This document shows positions 35,737-44,260 of a stretch of DNA of 64,000 nucleotides, piece by piece. Position numbers and translations under genes: made by a program. Numbering within the stretch: the stretch's first letter is position 1; each line of letters opens with the position of its first letter. The notes under the pieces were generated by a model. The model saw only the letters and a list, made by a program, of their open reading frames with translations. It was not told the origin of the DNA and searched no databases. This stretch comes from Domibacillus robiginosus. Its GTDB lineage: Bacteria > Bacillota > Bacilli > Bacillales > Domibacillaceae. The stretch is taken from the NCBI RefSeq assembly GCF_000966195.1, contig NZ_LAHL01000057.1, forward strand, positions 1-64,000. Reading direction: 5' to 3'.

Positions 35737-36090
35737 TGAGCATGCTGAGGTATATTGAGATTAACATGTGCCATCAGAATGAAGCATTCCATAGGATATA
35801 CGAGGGAAAGAATCTCTTGGTGTTGGTCTCTATTCGTTATCGCTTGCCAAAAAAACTTTGATCTGGTGGGATTTGAAGGATATGTGATCTTTATTGCAAA
35901 AATCAAATTGGTCGAACACTACCAGAAAACCTTGAATGCAGTCATGAAAATTAAAGCAATAGAGGTAAAAGAAGGTGTGTGCGTTGAACCAGTGAAATTA
36001 CCGGGAGGCCAAGATCTAATCATAAAAAGCCAATTGAACAAATGGAGAAGAGCAACAATAGATAGCTGGGAGATGGTGAAGCGGGACTGA
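35737..36090 (+). pseudogene. Frameshifted acetyltransferase-like gene
   Basis: ATG 35737 reads MSMLRYIEINMCHQNEAFHR and stops after LVSIRYRLPKK. A shifted frame continues NFDLVGFEGYVIFIAKIKLV, EHYQKTLNAVMKI to a stop at 36090. The pattern (IE..P.N, KNF..GFEGYV.F.AK..L.EHY..TL.A) is that of small Bacillus GNAT-like proteins. A single frameshift near 35855 breaks it. The match is by memory of the family, so moderate confidence. Confidence 0.5.
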
Positions 36091-36230
36091 AAGGCGAGAC
36101 CCTGTGTTTTTCTTCAAATCAACAAACTTCTAATTTTCGATTACAAGACAGACTTTTAAAATTTTAAAATCCCCATTATCTACAGCCCAAATAGGCGAAT
36201 AAAAAATTTTTAATTAACTCCAAAAAAGTC

Positions 36231-36259
36231 TTGCAAATATGAAAGCGCTTCAATATAAT
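36231..36259 (+). promoter_or_regulatory. Sigma-A promoter with cre-like site in the spacer
   Basis: TTGCAA (36231-36236), 17-bp spacer, TATAAT (36254-36259). The spacer holds TGAAAGCGCTTCA (36240-36252), close to a CcpA cre site. It would drive the deglycase operon with a leader of about 215 nt that carries the two GGTATATACC operators. Bases 36305-36430 also contain a start-less protein-like frame (LVDNKFVTQHNEVNSLKEEW). Confidence 0.65.
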
Positions 36260-36420
36260 AAGGACAACAAATTAATCAATTGTAAATATTCAGATTTCTT
36301 GTTAGGGTATCTGACAAATTGGTTGATAATAAATTTGTTACTCAGCATAATGAAGTTAATTCTTTAAAGGAAGAATGGTTGAAGAGGAAAGAAGCTAATT
36401 TAATTTCTTTTAAGCAAACA

Positions 36421-36461
36421 TTGGTATATACCATAGTAATCTTTTTGGTATATACCAAAAA
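36421..36461. promoter_or_regulatory. Tandem GGTATATACC operators
   Basis: Two palindromes 24 bp apart centre to centre: TGGTATATACCA (36422-36433) and a perfect 20-bp palindrome with TTTTT and AAAAA flanks (36442-36461). The same core occurs at 37514, 43302 and 48119. HutC-type GntR regulators bind sites of this type (for example TGGTCTAGACCA), and one is encoded at 40766. Confidence 0.8.
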
Positions 36462-36481
36462 TAAAAAGAGGAGTGAAGGTA

Positions 36482-37495
36482 ATGTTGAATTTTAACAAAG
36501 ACGAATATCTTACAGTGACAAATGGAGCGTTAGGTTTGCGGAATCAAATTGAAAGCTGCGCAGACAAAGTAATGGCAAAAGGATTTAAAAATATTTTCTT
36601 GCTTGGTTCTGGGGGGTCTATTGCCATCATGTATCCATTTGAATACATGATAAATTCACTTTCCACTATTCCGGCTTACGCAGAAATTGCTTCAGAATTC
36701 ATGCTTCAAAATCATAAACAGTTTACAAAAGATTCACTAGTTATTTTGTCTTCTTTGTCAGGTACGACTGAAGAAACGGTAGCTGCTGCAGAATATTGTA
36801 AAGAGCGAGGCATTACAACAATCGGGCTTGTAGGAGAGATGGGGACGGCTTTAGCCGAAATTGTTGATTATCCAATTGCCAATTACGCAGAAAACAACTT
36901 TGCGGCTGATTCAATCAATTTACAAATGTACATGCTCGTTTTCCGCTTAATTTACAACAATGGAGAATTTTCAAGTTACACAGCCTTTATTGATGAATTG
37001 CAGACAATTCCAGAAGAATTGGTAAAAGTGAAAGAAGCCACTGATCCAAAAGCAGAAGCATTTGCGAAAAAGTATAAAGATGAAGAATACCATATGCTTG
37101 TTGGCTCAGGCACAGCTTGGGGACGTACATACGCTTATTCAATGTGTGTATTGGAAGAGATGCAATGGATTCGCACTAAAGCAATTCATGCAGCTGAGTT
37201 TTTCCATGGCACAATCGAATTAGTAGATGAGGAAATGAGCATGATTTTGCTGAAAAGTGAAGATGAAACACTTCCATTAATGGAGCGGGTAGAACGCTTT
37301 GCAGAAAAGTATACCAAGAAGCTAACAATTTTTGATACAGCCGATTATGCATTACTAGGCATGAGTCCGGAATTCAGAAAGTACCTTGCTCCACTTGTTT
37401 TGGCTACTGCCTTGCAACGTGTTAGTATTCATTTAGAAAAAGAACGTGGCCATTCTTTAGAAACACGCCGGTATTATCGGACAGTTGCTTACTAA
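36482..37495 (+). CDS. SIS-domain deglycase (FrlB-like)
   Basis: 337 aa with two SIS sugar-isomerase domains: FLLGSGGSIAIMYPFEYM and SLSGTTEETVAAAEYCKERG in the first, LVGSGTAWGRTYAYSMCVLE and KAIHAAEFFHGTIELV in the second. Ends RRYYRTVAY, very like E. coli FrlB. FrlB/FraB-type enzymes split 6-phosphofructosyl-amino acids into glucose 6-phosphate and free amine. ATG 36482 follows AGAGGAG; an earlier GTG (36473) sits in that site. First gene behind the tandem operators. Confidence 0.82.
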   Translation: MLNFNKDEYLTVTNGALGLRNQIESCADKVMAKGFKNIFLLGSGGSIAIMYPFEYMINSLSTIPAYAEIASEFMLQNHKQFTKDSLVILSSLSGTTEETVAAAEYCKERGITTIGLVGEMGTALAEIVDYPIANYAENNFAADSINLQMYMLVFRLIYNNGEFSSYTAFIDELQTIPEELVKVKEATDPKAEAFAKKYKDEEYHMLVGSGTAWGRTYAYSMCVLEEMQWIRTKAIHAAEFFHGTIELVDEEMSMILLKSEDETLPLMERVERFAEKYTKKLTIFDTADYALLGMSPEFRKYLAPLVLATALQRVSIHLEKERGHSLETRRYYRTVAY

Positions 37496-37503
37496 TATTT
37501 ATT

Positions 37504-37535
37504 TCCTTCACTTTGGTATATACCAAAGTGAAGGA
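37504..37535. promoter_or_regulatory. Perfect 32-bp palindrome: operator and possible terminator
   Basis: GGTATATACC core with arms extended to TCCTTCACTTT and AAAGTGAAGGA. As RNA it would form a 16-bp hairpin followed by GCTAACTTTTT, so it could also end the deglycase transcript. It precedes the binding-protein gene by 25 bp. Confidence 0.78.
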
Positions 37536-37560
37536 GCTAACTTTTTAAGGAGGCTTATTT

Positions 37561-38370
37561 ATGAAAAAAACATTGGTTGCCATCTTGCTCTTAGTATTAG
37601 CAGTGGTTAGTGCCGCATGCGGGAAAACAGCAGAAGACTCAACGGGTGCAAAAAACGAAGATTCATCCAGTGGCCAAATGATAAAAGTCATTACAACGGC
37701 AGGCGGCTATCCGTTTAATGCTACAAATCCAAGCACAAATGAAATCGAAGGATTTATGGTGGATATCGTCAAGGAAGCAGCCAAACGGGCGAATGTTCAA
37801 ACAGAATTCGTCACAGGTGAGTGGAATTCACTCATTCCTTCTCTTCAATCCAATAAAACCGACGTAATAATGGATGGTATGTATATTACGGATGAGCGAA
37901 AAAAGGAAATTAACTTTACCGATCCGGTATTTGGTTTTGGAGAAGGGCTTATTGTGCAAGAAGGAGATACTAAAACTGCGTCTCTTGAAGATTTAAAAGG
38001 AAAAACAATTGGTGTTCAAATGGGGACTTCTTTTAAAGATATGCTGGAAGAGCGAAGTCCGGAGCTGAATCTAGAAATTAAAACATATCAAACATTAGCA
38101 GATTTACTGAAAGATATTCAGGCCAAGCGTATCGATGCTGCTTTAGCAGACAAACCAGCTTTTACTTATATGAAAAGTAAAAATCCGAATATGACCTATC
38201 GTGTAGTGGATGAGTATGTTCCAACACTAGCCGGAGAAATTGGTCTTGGGGTGTCAAAAGAAAATCCAGAGTTGCTAGAGAAATTAAATCAAGCGATAGC
38301 AGAGATGAAAGAAGACGGCACATTAACAGAGATTTTTGAAAACTGGGGCGTAGAGTGGGATATTAAATAA
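37561..38370 (+). CDS. Family-3 extracellular solute-binding lipoprotein
   Basis: 269 aa. Lipoprotein signal MKKTLVAILLLVLAVVSAAC, then the binding domain (VITTAGGYPFNATNPSTN, MDGMYITDERKKEINFTDPV, GKTIGVQMGTSFKDMLEE). Delivers substrate to the permease at 38387. Strikingly similar to the second binding protein at 48185. Family-3 proteins usually bind amino acids or opine-like amino acid conjugates; with the deglycase and kinase here, a glycated amino acid is plausible. AAGGAGG before ATG. Confidence 0.88.
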   Translation: MKKTLVAILLLVLAVVSAACGKTAEDSTGAKNEDSSSGQMIKVITTAGGYPFNATNPSTNEIEGFMVDIVKEAAKRANVQTEFVTGEWNSLIPSLQSNKTDVIMDGMYITDERKKEINFTDPVFGFGEGLIVQEGDTKTASLEDLKGKTIGVQMGTSFKDMLEERSPELNLEIKTYQTLADLLKDIQAKRIDAALADKPAFTYMKSKNPNMTYRVVDEYVPTLAGEIGLGVSKENPELLEKLNQAIAEMKEDGTLTEIFENWGVEWDIK

Positions 38371-38386
38371 GTGAGGGGGACTGAAA

Positions 38387-39061
38387 ATGGGGGAAATCTG
38401 GTCAAATATAAAAATATTTGCTCCGAGTCTGCTGGAAGGAACAGTGATTACAATCGAATTAACGATTATTTCGTTAATTCTTTCGCTTGCTATTGGTTTA
38501 ATAGTCGCGCTCGGGAAAATTACTTCCAACAAAGTTATTAATAAAGTTTGTAACGTATACATTAGTATTATTCGGGGAACCCCTCTTCTTGTTCAGCTAT
38601 TGTATGTATATTTTGTTTTTCCGGACTTCGGTATTTCCTTAACTGCTTTTCAAGCAGCCATTGTCGCTTTATCAATCAACGAAAGTGCTTATTTAGCTGA
38701 AACGTTCCGGGCCGGCATTAAATCTATTCCAAAGGGACAAATGGAAGCCGCTCAAGCGATCGGAATGGATTATTCGCAGGCTATGCGCCGAATTGTGCTG
38801 CCACAGGCGATACGAAATATGATACCTGCAATTGGGAACTCGGCGATTGTGTTGATTAAAAACTCTTCACTCGCAGCAGTCATCACTGTATCAGAATTAA
38901 TGCACAACGGTAACTTGCTTGCTGCCTCTACTTATCAGAACATTCAGATATTTACAATGGTCGCGATTGTATATTGGATCCTGCATTATCCGTTATCAAT
39001 GCTTGTAGATTATTTAGAAAAGAGAGGAGTTAACCATCATGTTACAAGTAACCAACATTAA
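38387..39061 (+). CDS. PAAT-family ABC transporter permease
   Basis: 224 aa membrane protein with about five transmembrane helices; IIRGTPLLVQLLYVYFVFPD and the EAA loop EAAQAIGMDYSQAMRRIVLP are typical of polar amino acid permeases. GAGGGGG before ATG, 16 bp after the binding-protein gene; its last 23 nt overlap the ATPase gene. Confidence 0.9.
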   Translation: MGEIWSNIKIFAPSLLEGTVITIELTIISLILSLAIGLIVALGKITSNKVINKVCNVYISIIRGTPLLVQLLYVYFVFPDFGISLTAFQAAIVALSINESAYLAETFRAGIKSIPKGQMEAAQAIGMDYSQAMRRIVLPQAIRNMIPAIGNSAIVLIKNSSLAAVITVSELMHNGNLLAASTYQNIQIFTMVAIVYWILHYPLSMLVDYLEKRGVNHHVTSNQH

Positions 39062-39806
39062 TAAATCATTTCATGGCAAACAAGTAATTAAAGGAATTGA
39101 TTTGTCGGTTCAAAAAGGTGAAGTTCTTGTTATTATTGGCCCAAGCGGAAGCGGGAAAAGTACTTTTCTACGTATGATGAATGCCTTAGAGTTTCCAACG
39201 GAAGGCGATGTGCTGCTTGAAGGAGAATCCATCCTCTATAAAAACGTAAACAATAAAAAACAGCCAAGAAAAGAAAAAGAATTAAGTAAATTTCGCGCTG
39301 AAATCGGCATGGTATTTCAAGGTTTTCATTTATTTGCGCACAAAACGGTACTTGAAAATATTATCGAAGGACCTATGCAAGTAAGAAAAATAAAGAAAGA
39401 ACAAGCCATTCAGCAAGCAGAGCAGCTTCTAGAGAAAGTTGGGCTTTCTGACAAGGGGAATCAGTACCCGCATTCTTTATCAGGCGGTCAGCAGCAACGA
39501 ATTGCCATTGCAAGGGCGCTGGCTATGAAACCAAAAATGCTTCTTTTTGATGAACCTACTTCTGCTCTAGATCCAGAATTGGTTGGAGAAGTACTAGCAG
39601 TTATGAAAGAATTAGCGAATGAAGGCATGACGATGGCGGTAGTTACACATGAAATGGGCTTTGCACGAGAAGTCGGTGATAGAATCGTTTTTATTGATCA
39701 CGGAGTAATAGTGCAGGACGCACCTGTTCATCAGTTTTTCCAAACAAATCAAAAAAATGACCGGATTAATCGCTTTTTAAGTACAATTTCTCGGAACGTC
39801 GTATAG
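39039..39806 (+). CDS. PAAT-family ABC transporter ATP-binding protein
   Basis: 255 aa. Walker A GPSGSGKSTFLRMMN, Q-loop MVFQGFHLFAHKT, signature [14 protein letters not shown], Walker [14 protein letters not shown]-loop VVTHEMGFA. ATG 39039 after AGAGGAG inside the permease gene. Energises import through 38387. It is the only ATPase in the locus and probably serves both binding proteins. Confidence 0.92.
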   Translation: MLQVTNINKSFHGKQVIKGIDLSVQKGEVLVIIGPSGSGKSTFLRMMNALEFPTEGDVLLEGESILYKNVNNKKQPRKEKELSKFRAEIGMVFQGFHLFAHKTVLENIIEGPMQVRKIKKEQAIQQAEQLLEKVGLSDKGNQYPHSLSGGQQQRIAIARALAMKPKMLLFDEPTSALDPELVGEVLAVMKELANEGMTMAVVTHEMGFAREVGDRIVFIDHGVIVQDAPVHQFFQTNQKNDRINRFLSTISRNVV

Positions 39807-39861
39807 AGAAAAAACACTTTTTTAAACGAAGTTTTTTACATCAACTAGTGAGGTGAAGATA

Positions 39862-40698
39862 ATGAAAATTATTGGAGCAGGCGATAATGTAGTGGACTAT
39901 TACAAAGAAAGGGAAGAAATTTACCCTGGAGGTAATGCATTAAATGTAGCGGTTTTGGCTAAACGGTATGGAGCAGAAGCTGTTTCCTATATGGGGATTA
40001 TTGGAGATGACTACAAAGCTGATCACATTGTAAACAGTTTAACAGCTGAAAACATTGATATATCAAAAATCCGAAAAGTTTGTGGGCCAAACGGGGAATC
40101 AGTCATTGCTTTAAATGAAGAACTAGATCGGATTTTTATCGGCTCTAACAAAGGTGGTGTGCAGTCTATTGTAAAATTAAATTTCACAGAAGAAGATCTT
40201 CGCTTCATTGCTGAACACGATTTGTTACACAGTAGTATGTACAGCCATACCGAAACAGAGATTCCAAAATTGGCTAAAGTGATTCCTGTATCATTTGATT
40301 TTTCTTCAAAATACGATGAAGAATACTTGCAGTTGCTTTGTCCGCATGTAACATATGCTTTTTTCTCAGGCAGTGAGTTGACAGAAGAAGAAGGTATTCA
40401 ATTAATGCGTCACGCCAGCAAACTCGGGGCTGAAATTTGTGTGATGACGCGCGGATCAGAAGGGGCATTAGCACTGATAGAAGACAAGGTTTATAAACAA
40501 GGAATTGTGAAAGCAAATGTAGTCGATACGCTTGGAGCTGGCGATTCATTCATTGCCATGTTCTTACTGGATTATCATCTAAATCAAGATGTGCAGGGAG
40601 CAATGCAGAAAGCAGCTCAAGCTGCGGCGGCCACTTGTGAAATTTACGGAGCTTTCGGTCATGGTATCTCTAATGTTCCGGCCGGAAATGCTGTTTAA
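39862..40698 (+). CDS. PfkB-family kinase (fructosamine 6-kinase, FrlD-like)
   Basis: 278 aa ribokinase-fold kinase. N-terminal IIGAGDNVVDYYKEREEIYPGG with the glycine pair of the substrate site, GYMG.IGDD-type stretch (SYMGIIGDDYKA), and C-terminal DTLGAGDSFIAMF containing the catalytic Asp and anion hole. FrlD phosphorylates fructosyl-lysine at O6 before FrlB cleaves it; this length and short lidless form fit. ATG 39862 follows GTGAGGTG; a GTG at 39853 overlaps that site. 55 bp after the ATPase gene. Confidence 0.8.
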   Translation: MKIIGAGDNVVDYYKEREEIYPGGNALNVAVLAKRYGAEAVSYMGIIGDDYKADHIVNSLTAENIDISKIRKVCGPNGESVIALNEELDRIFIGSNKGGVQSIVKLNFTEEDLRFIAEHDLLHSSMYSHTETEIPKLAKVIPVSFDFSSKYDEEYLQLLCPHVTYAFFSGSELTEEEGIQLMRHASKLGAEICVMTRGSEGALALIEDKVYKQGIVKANVVDTLGAGDSFIAMFLLDYHLNQDVQGAMQKAAQAAAATCEIYGAFGHGISNVPAGNAV

Positions 40699-40765
40699 TC
40701 ATTCCTTTCCACAAGTCATTAGAGCCTCGCCGTTATGTGCTAAATAAGGGATGGGGAGGCATTGC

Positions 40766-41491
40766 ATGAAAAAAGAAGAGATTGATATTCCTTACTACCA
40801 GCAATTAAAAACGATTTTTATCGAAAATATTAAGAGTGGAAAATTAAATTACGGAGATAAAATTCCCTCTGAAAGGGAATTGGCAAACATGTATCAAATC
40901 AGCCGGATGACCGCAAGACACGCGGTCAGCATGCTGGAACGGGAAGGCTTTGTGGAAAGACGGGTAGGAGCAGGAACGTTTATTACCAATGAGCGAATCC
41001 GCTGGAACACTGTTACAGTAAACAGCTTTACTAAAGGGATGCAAGATAAAGGGCTGGTTCCGTCTACAAAAACGCTTGTAATGGAAGTAAAAGAAGCGGA
41101 TTTAGAGACAGCCCGATTGCTGGAGATTTCTCCAGGAGACAAAGTTTTTCATTTAAAAAGGTTACGGAAAGTAGATGGCATACCTTTAGCGCTTGAATTA
41201 AGTGATATTCCCTATCATTTATGCCCCAACATTGAACAGCATATGAAAGACAACGTATCTCTTTACCACGTATTAAAAGAGTATTATGGTCTTCAGCTTG
41301 TTCGCCAAAAGCAATACATGAGAGTGGCTTTAGCCGATCAAGCGGAAAGTTCCTTATTGGGAATAAGGAATGAAAGTCCTTGTATTTTAATAGAAGGCCA
41401 TACATTTGCGGCGCCTGATCAGTTCATTGAGATTTCGAGGACACTTGCTAGAGGAGATCTTGTGGAATTTTATTCTGAACCGGCAAATTAA
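40766..41491 (+). CDS. HutC-type GntR transcriptional regulator (first of two)
   Basis: 241 aa. Winged helix (YYQQLKTIFIENIKSGKLNY, IPSERELANMYQISRMTARH, EREGFVERRVGAGTFI) and a UTRA effector domain (VNSFTKGMQDKGLVPSTKT ... SLYHVLKEYYGLQ ... LARGDLVEFYSEPAN). UTRA domains bind sugars, phosphosugars or similar. GGGGAGG precedes ATG 40766. Likely binder of the TGGTATATACCA sites. A clear paralogue of the regulator at 52805 (both end ARGD.(V/I)EFYSEP). Confidence 0.9.
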   Translation: MKKEEIDIPYYQQLKTIFIENIKSGKLNYGDKIPSERELANMYQISRMTARHAVSMLEREGFVERRVGAGTFITNERIRWNTVTVNSFTKGMQDKGLVPSTKTLVMEVKEADLETARLLEISPGDKVFHLKRLRKVDGIPLALELSDIPYHLCPNIEQHMKDNVSLYHVLKEYYGLQLVRQKQYMRVALADQAESSLLGIRNESPCILIEGHTFAAPDQFIEISRTLARGDLVEFYSEPAN

Positions 41492-41601
41492 TAAAACAAC
41501 TTTATTTTTTCAAGCCGGCTGAGCAAATGCTCCATACGGCATGTTTCTCGCCGGCATCAATCAGCGCTAAACAAAACTAAAGAAATTCGGAGGAAATGAA
41601 C

Positions 41602-42681
41602 ATGGCTGAAACGATGTATACATATATAAACGAGCAGCCGGCTGTTTTACATGCAATGCTTCAGACGAGGCAGACAGCCTGGACTGGTTTTGCTCAATTG
41701 TTACAAAGCCATCGCTTGGATAAATTAATTTTTACCGCTTCAGGAACATCTTATCACGCGGCGGCAGCCGCAAAACATTTTCTCGAAAAGATTCTTGATA
41801 TGGAAGTGGAAGTGGTTTATCCCTTTTCATTTATACATTATGAAAATCGATTGAGTTCACACTCCATGGTCATTGGTATTTCTCAAGGGGGAGGCAGTAC
41901 CGCTACCATCGATGCTTTAAGAAAAGCGGAAGCGAAGGGGTGTTTAACGGCCGCTTTAACAGCCAATGAGCATGGGCAAATCGTTAAAGCTGCACGCCAT
42001 ACGATTTTAATCCCCTGCGGAGAAGAAAAAGTCGTTTTTCGCACAAAAGGATATACATCTACTCTTTGTGCGTTATACATGATGGCTCTTGAAGCAGCCC
42101 TTGTAACAGAAAAAATTAACAATCAATTATATACGAACTATCTTGCTGATTTGGAACAACTCATTGCCGGCATATCATCTATTGTTTCACTTTCTGATCA
42201 CTGGTATGGAAGAAACCAACAACAGCTTCAACAGGCCAAGAAAATAATAATAGTAGGATACGGACCCAACTTCGCAACTGCCTTAGAAGGCGGCTTGAAA
42301 TTAAATGAAACGGTCAGATGTCCAGTTAACGCTTATGAGCTAGAAGAATTTATGCACGGTCCCCACCTTTCCTTAGACCAGTCATCTTATGTATTTTTAA
42401 TCGCTTCTCAAGGAGCCGGCCAAGAGCGGATTCTCGCCCTGTATGATTATTTACAGCAAGTGACCCCCTACACATACTTGATTGTGAACGAAGAAAGAGA
42501 ATGTTTTCGTCCAGAAAAGGACTTGAATATTTTTTCCGATTCAAGTGAAGTATTTAGCCCACTCGAATTTGTCATCCCTTTTCAAATCTTGTCTTACCGA
42601 TTATCAGCTGACAAAAAAATTGACTTAACGGTTTCAAAGTATCCTGATTTCCATCAGCGCTTGAAAACAAAAATTAAATAA
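41602..42681 (+). CDS. SIS-domain protein (second deglycase/isomerase)
   Basis: 359 aa, two SIS domains of the GlmS isomerase/AgaS/GfrF type: LIFTASGTSYHAAAAAKHFL and VIGISQGGGSTATIDALRKA in the first, IIIVGYGPNFATALEGGLKL and AYELEEFMHGPHLSLDQSSY in the second. Relatives cleave phosphorylated glycated amines (glucoselysine 6-P deglycase) or deaminate amino sugars. ATG 41602 is well spaced from CGGAGGA; ATG 41596 is too close. It differs clearly from the SIS protein at 36482, so the two probably act on different isomers or steps. Confidence 0.8.
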   Translation: MAETMYTYINEQPAVLHAMLQTRQTAWTGFAQLLQSHRLDKLIFTASGTSYHAAAAAKHFLEKILDMEVEVVYPFSFIHYENRLSSHSMVIGISQGGGSTATIDALRKAEAKGCLTAALTANEHGQIVKAARHTILIPCGEEKVVFRTKGYTSTLCALYMMALEAALVTEKINNQLYTNYLADLEQLIAGISSIVSLSDHWYGRNQQQLQQAKKIIIVGYGPNFATALEGGLKLNETVRCPVNAYELEEFMHGPHLSLDQSSYVFLIASQGAGQERILALYDYLQQVTPYTYLIVNEERECFRPEKDLNIFSDSSEVFSPLEFVIPFQILSYRLSADKKIDLTVSKYPDFHQRLKTKIK

Positions 42682-42683
42682 GG

Positions 42684-43247
42684 ATGGATAAAAAATTGAT
42701 TTCGCATGTGATCTGGGATGTAGGCGATACACTAACGACGCTGCCGCCGGAAGGAATGGATATAAAGCCACTTGATCAATACAAAGAAATTACGCTTAGG
42801 GATGATGTGGAAAAAATACTGGAAGAAGTCAACTATCTCGGCTATACTCAAGCGATTTTAAGCAATACCGCTATTAGTAACAGTAAAGCTCTTCAAAACA
42901 TGCTGGAGAACTTAGGGATTGCACGGTTTTTTTCCTTTGTTTATGCAACACAGTCTGAATTGGATCATCAAAAGCCCGAAAAACCTGACCAAGAAGCGTT
43001 CGATATTGTATTCCAAGCATTAAACATACAGCCCGGCGAAGCAGTAATGGTCGGGAACACATGGGATACTGACATCATTGGTGCTAATCACTGCGGCATG
43101 CATGCCATTTGGCTGCAAAATCCAAGCGTTTCTTTTCGGAAAATAGCGTCATCCATGGTTCAGCATCCTCCTTGGATCATTCCCGTTTGGGATGTGGCTT
43201 GTATTCCCAATGCTTTAAAATGGCTGAAAACCGTTGAAAACCGTTGA
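42684..43247 (+). CDS. HAD-superfamily hydrolase
   Basis: 187 aa phosphatase-like protein. Motif I WDVGDTLTTL (first Asp is the nucleophile; the second Asp position is Gly, as in the D-V-G-D/N-T-L subgroup), motif II SNTAISN, motif III lysine region KPEKPDQEAF, motif IV VMVGNTWDTDIIGA. Probably dephosphorylates a sugar phosphate of the pathway. Two bp after the SIS gene. The C-terminus (KTVENR) is encoded within a 10-bp tandem repeat. Confidence 0.8.
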   Translation: MDKKLISHVIWDVGDTLTTLPPEGMDIKPLDQYKEITLRDDVEKILEEVNYLGYTQAILSNTAISNSKALQNMLENLGIARFFSFVYATQSELDHQKPEKPDQEAFDIVFQALNIQPGEAVMVGNTWDTDIIGANHCGMHAIWLQNPSVSFRKIASSMVQHPPWIIPVWDVACIPNALKWLKTVENR

Positions 43248-43275
43248 AAACCGTTGAAAAGCATCGTTGAAAAAG
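43224..43275 (+). repeat. 10-bp tandem repeat at the HAD gene end
   Basis: The unit ACCGTTGAAA is present three times exactly (43231-43260), with partial units on both sides (CTGAAA before, CGTTGAAAAA after). The stop codon of the HAD gene lies within it, so copy-number change would alter the C-terminus. Confidence 0.85.
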
Positions 43276-43301
43276 TAAATATCCAAATTTTTCTTTTTCG
43301 T

Positions 43302-43313
43302 TGGTATATACCA
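43302..43313. promoter_or_regulatory. TGGTATATACCA operator
   Basis: Perfect 12-bp palindrome 75 bp before the amidohydrolase gene, identical in core to the sites at 36422 and 37514. Marks the start of a second transcription unit. Confidence 0.75.
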
Positions 43314-43387
43314 TTAGATAGGTAAATATTGATAGCTTCGTTAACGCTAAGAAAGCTACAAAAATCTTTTAAGCCGGGAGTGAGAAC

Positions 43388-44260
43388 ATGATTGATATTC
43401 ACCAACATCCGCTACATATTAAAGAAATTGTTGAACAAAACGATGAGTTAAGCCGCCACACTAAAAATGTATACGGGATTTACAGCTCACCTCATTCACT
43501 GGAATCTCATTTTTATCAATTAGATGTTGCCGGGATTGATCAGGCAGTGATAATGCCGATCGACTGTACAACAGCACACGGTTGTAAGCTGGTTACGAAT
43601 GAACAAATTGCCTGGTTGACAGAGAAAAGCTCCCGTTTTATCGGATTTGCCTCTGTTGATCCACGCAGTCCAAATGCACTGAAGGAATTGGAAAAAGCAG
43701 TGACGGAATATGGCTTAAAAGGATTGAAATTGGATCCTTCATTACAGCAATTTGATATTAGCAATAAAGATTACGCTTTTCCCTTATATCAGCTGTGTTC
43801 AGAACTGGATATTCCTATCTTTTTTCACTGTGGAATGAGCTGGTCGCCTGTTGGAAAAGCTGCTTTTGCACATCCGATGAAGCTAGAAGAAGTGATTCAG
43901 CAATTTCCAAATCTTAGAATTATCATTTCTCAATTTGCGTGGCCATGGGTAAGTGAAGCGTTTATGTTGGGCATTAAACATAAAAATGTTTATTTTGATA
44001 CATCCATTTTGTTTAGCGGCACGCCTACAGATTCGGTTCAGCAAGTGCTTGGCGAACAAATCGGTTTGAAGAATCTGGACAGAAGCTTATCAAAACAAAT
44101 TTTGTTTGGTTCTAATACACCACGAGTTGATCCTAAGCGGTTGGTCTGGGCGATAGAAGATCTCAAGTTAAAGCCTTCTTTACAACAAAATATTTTTCAT
44201 GAAAATGCAGCTTCCTTATTACAGTTGAATCAGGGAGGGGTAACATGCAGTCTGTCGTAA
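43388..44260 (+). CDS. Amidohydrolase-2 family protein
   Basis: 290 aa TIM-barrel metal hydrolase. N-terminal metal motif IDIHQHP (H-x-H), ADVDPRS-type GFASVDPRS, KGLKLDPSLQQF, IPIFFHCGMSW with a ligand His, and LFGSNTPRVDP at the end with the catalytic-Asp region. Members hydrolyse or decarboxylate small rings and lactones. In this locus it may open a lactone or amide. GGGAGTGAG before ATG. First gene behind the operator at 43302; overlaps the next gene by 16 nt. Confidence 0.8.
   Translation: MIDIHQHPLHIKEIVEQNDELSRHTKNVYGIYSSPHSLESHFYQLDVAGIDQAVIMPIDCTTAHGCKLVTNEQIAWLTEKSSRFIGFASVDPRSPNALKELEKAVTEYGLKGLKLDPSLQQFDISNKDYAFPLYQLCSELDIPIFFHCGMSWSPVGKAAFAHPMKLEEVIQQFPNLRIIISQFAWPWVSEAFMLGIKHKNVYFDTSILFSGTPTDSVQQVLGEQIGLKNLDRSLSKQILFGSNTPRVDPKRLVWAIEDLKLKPSLQQNIFHENAASLLQLNQGGVTCSLS

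Noticed and set aside
43224-43275. CRISPR-like direct repeats
   Set aside because: Ten-base units with no spacers; a simple tandem repeat.
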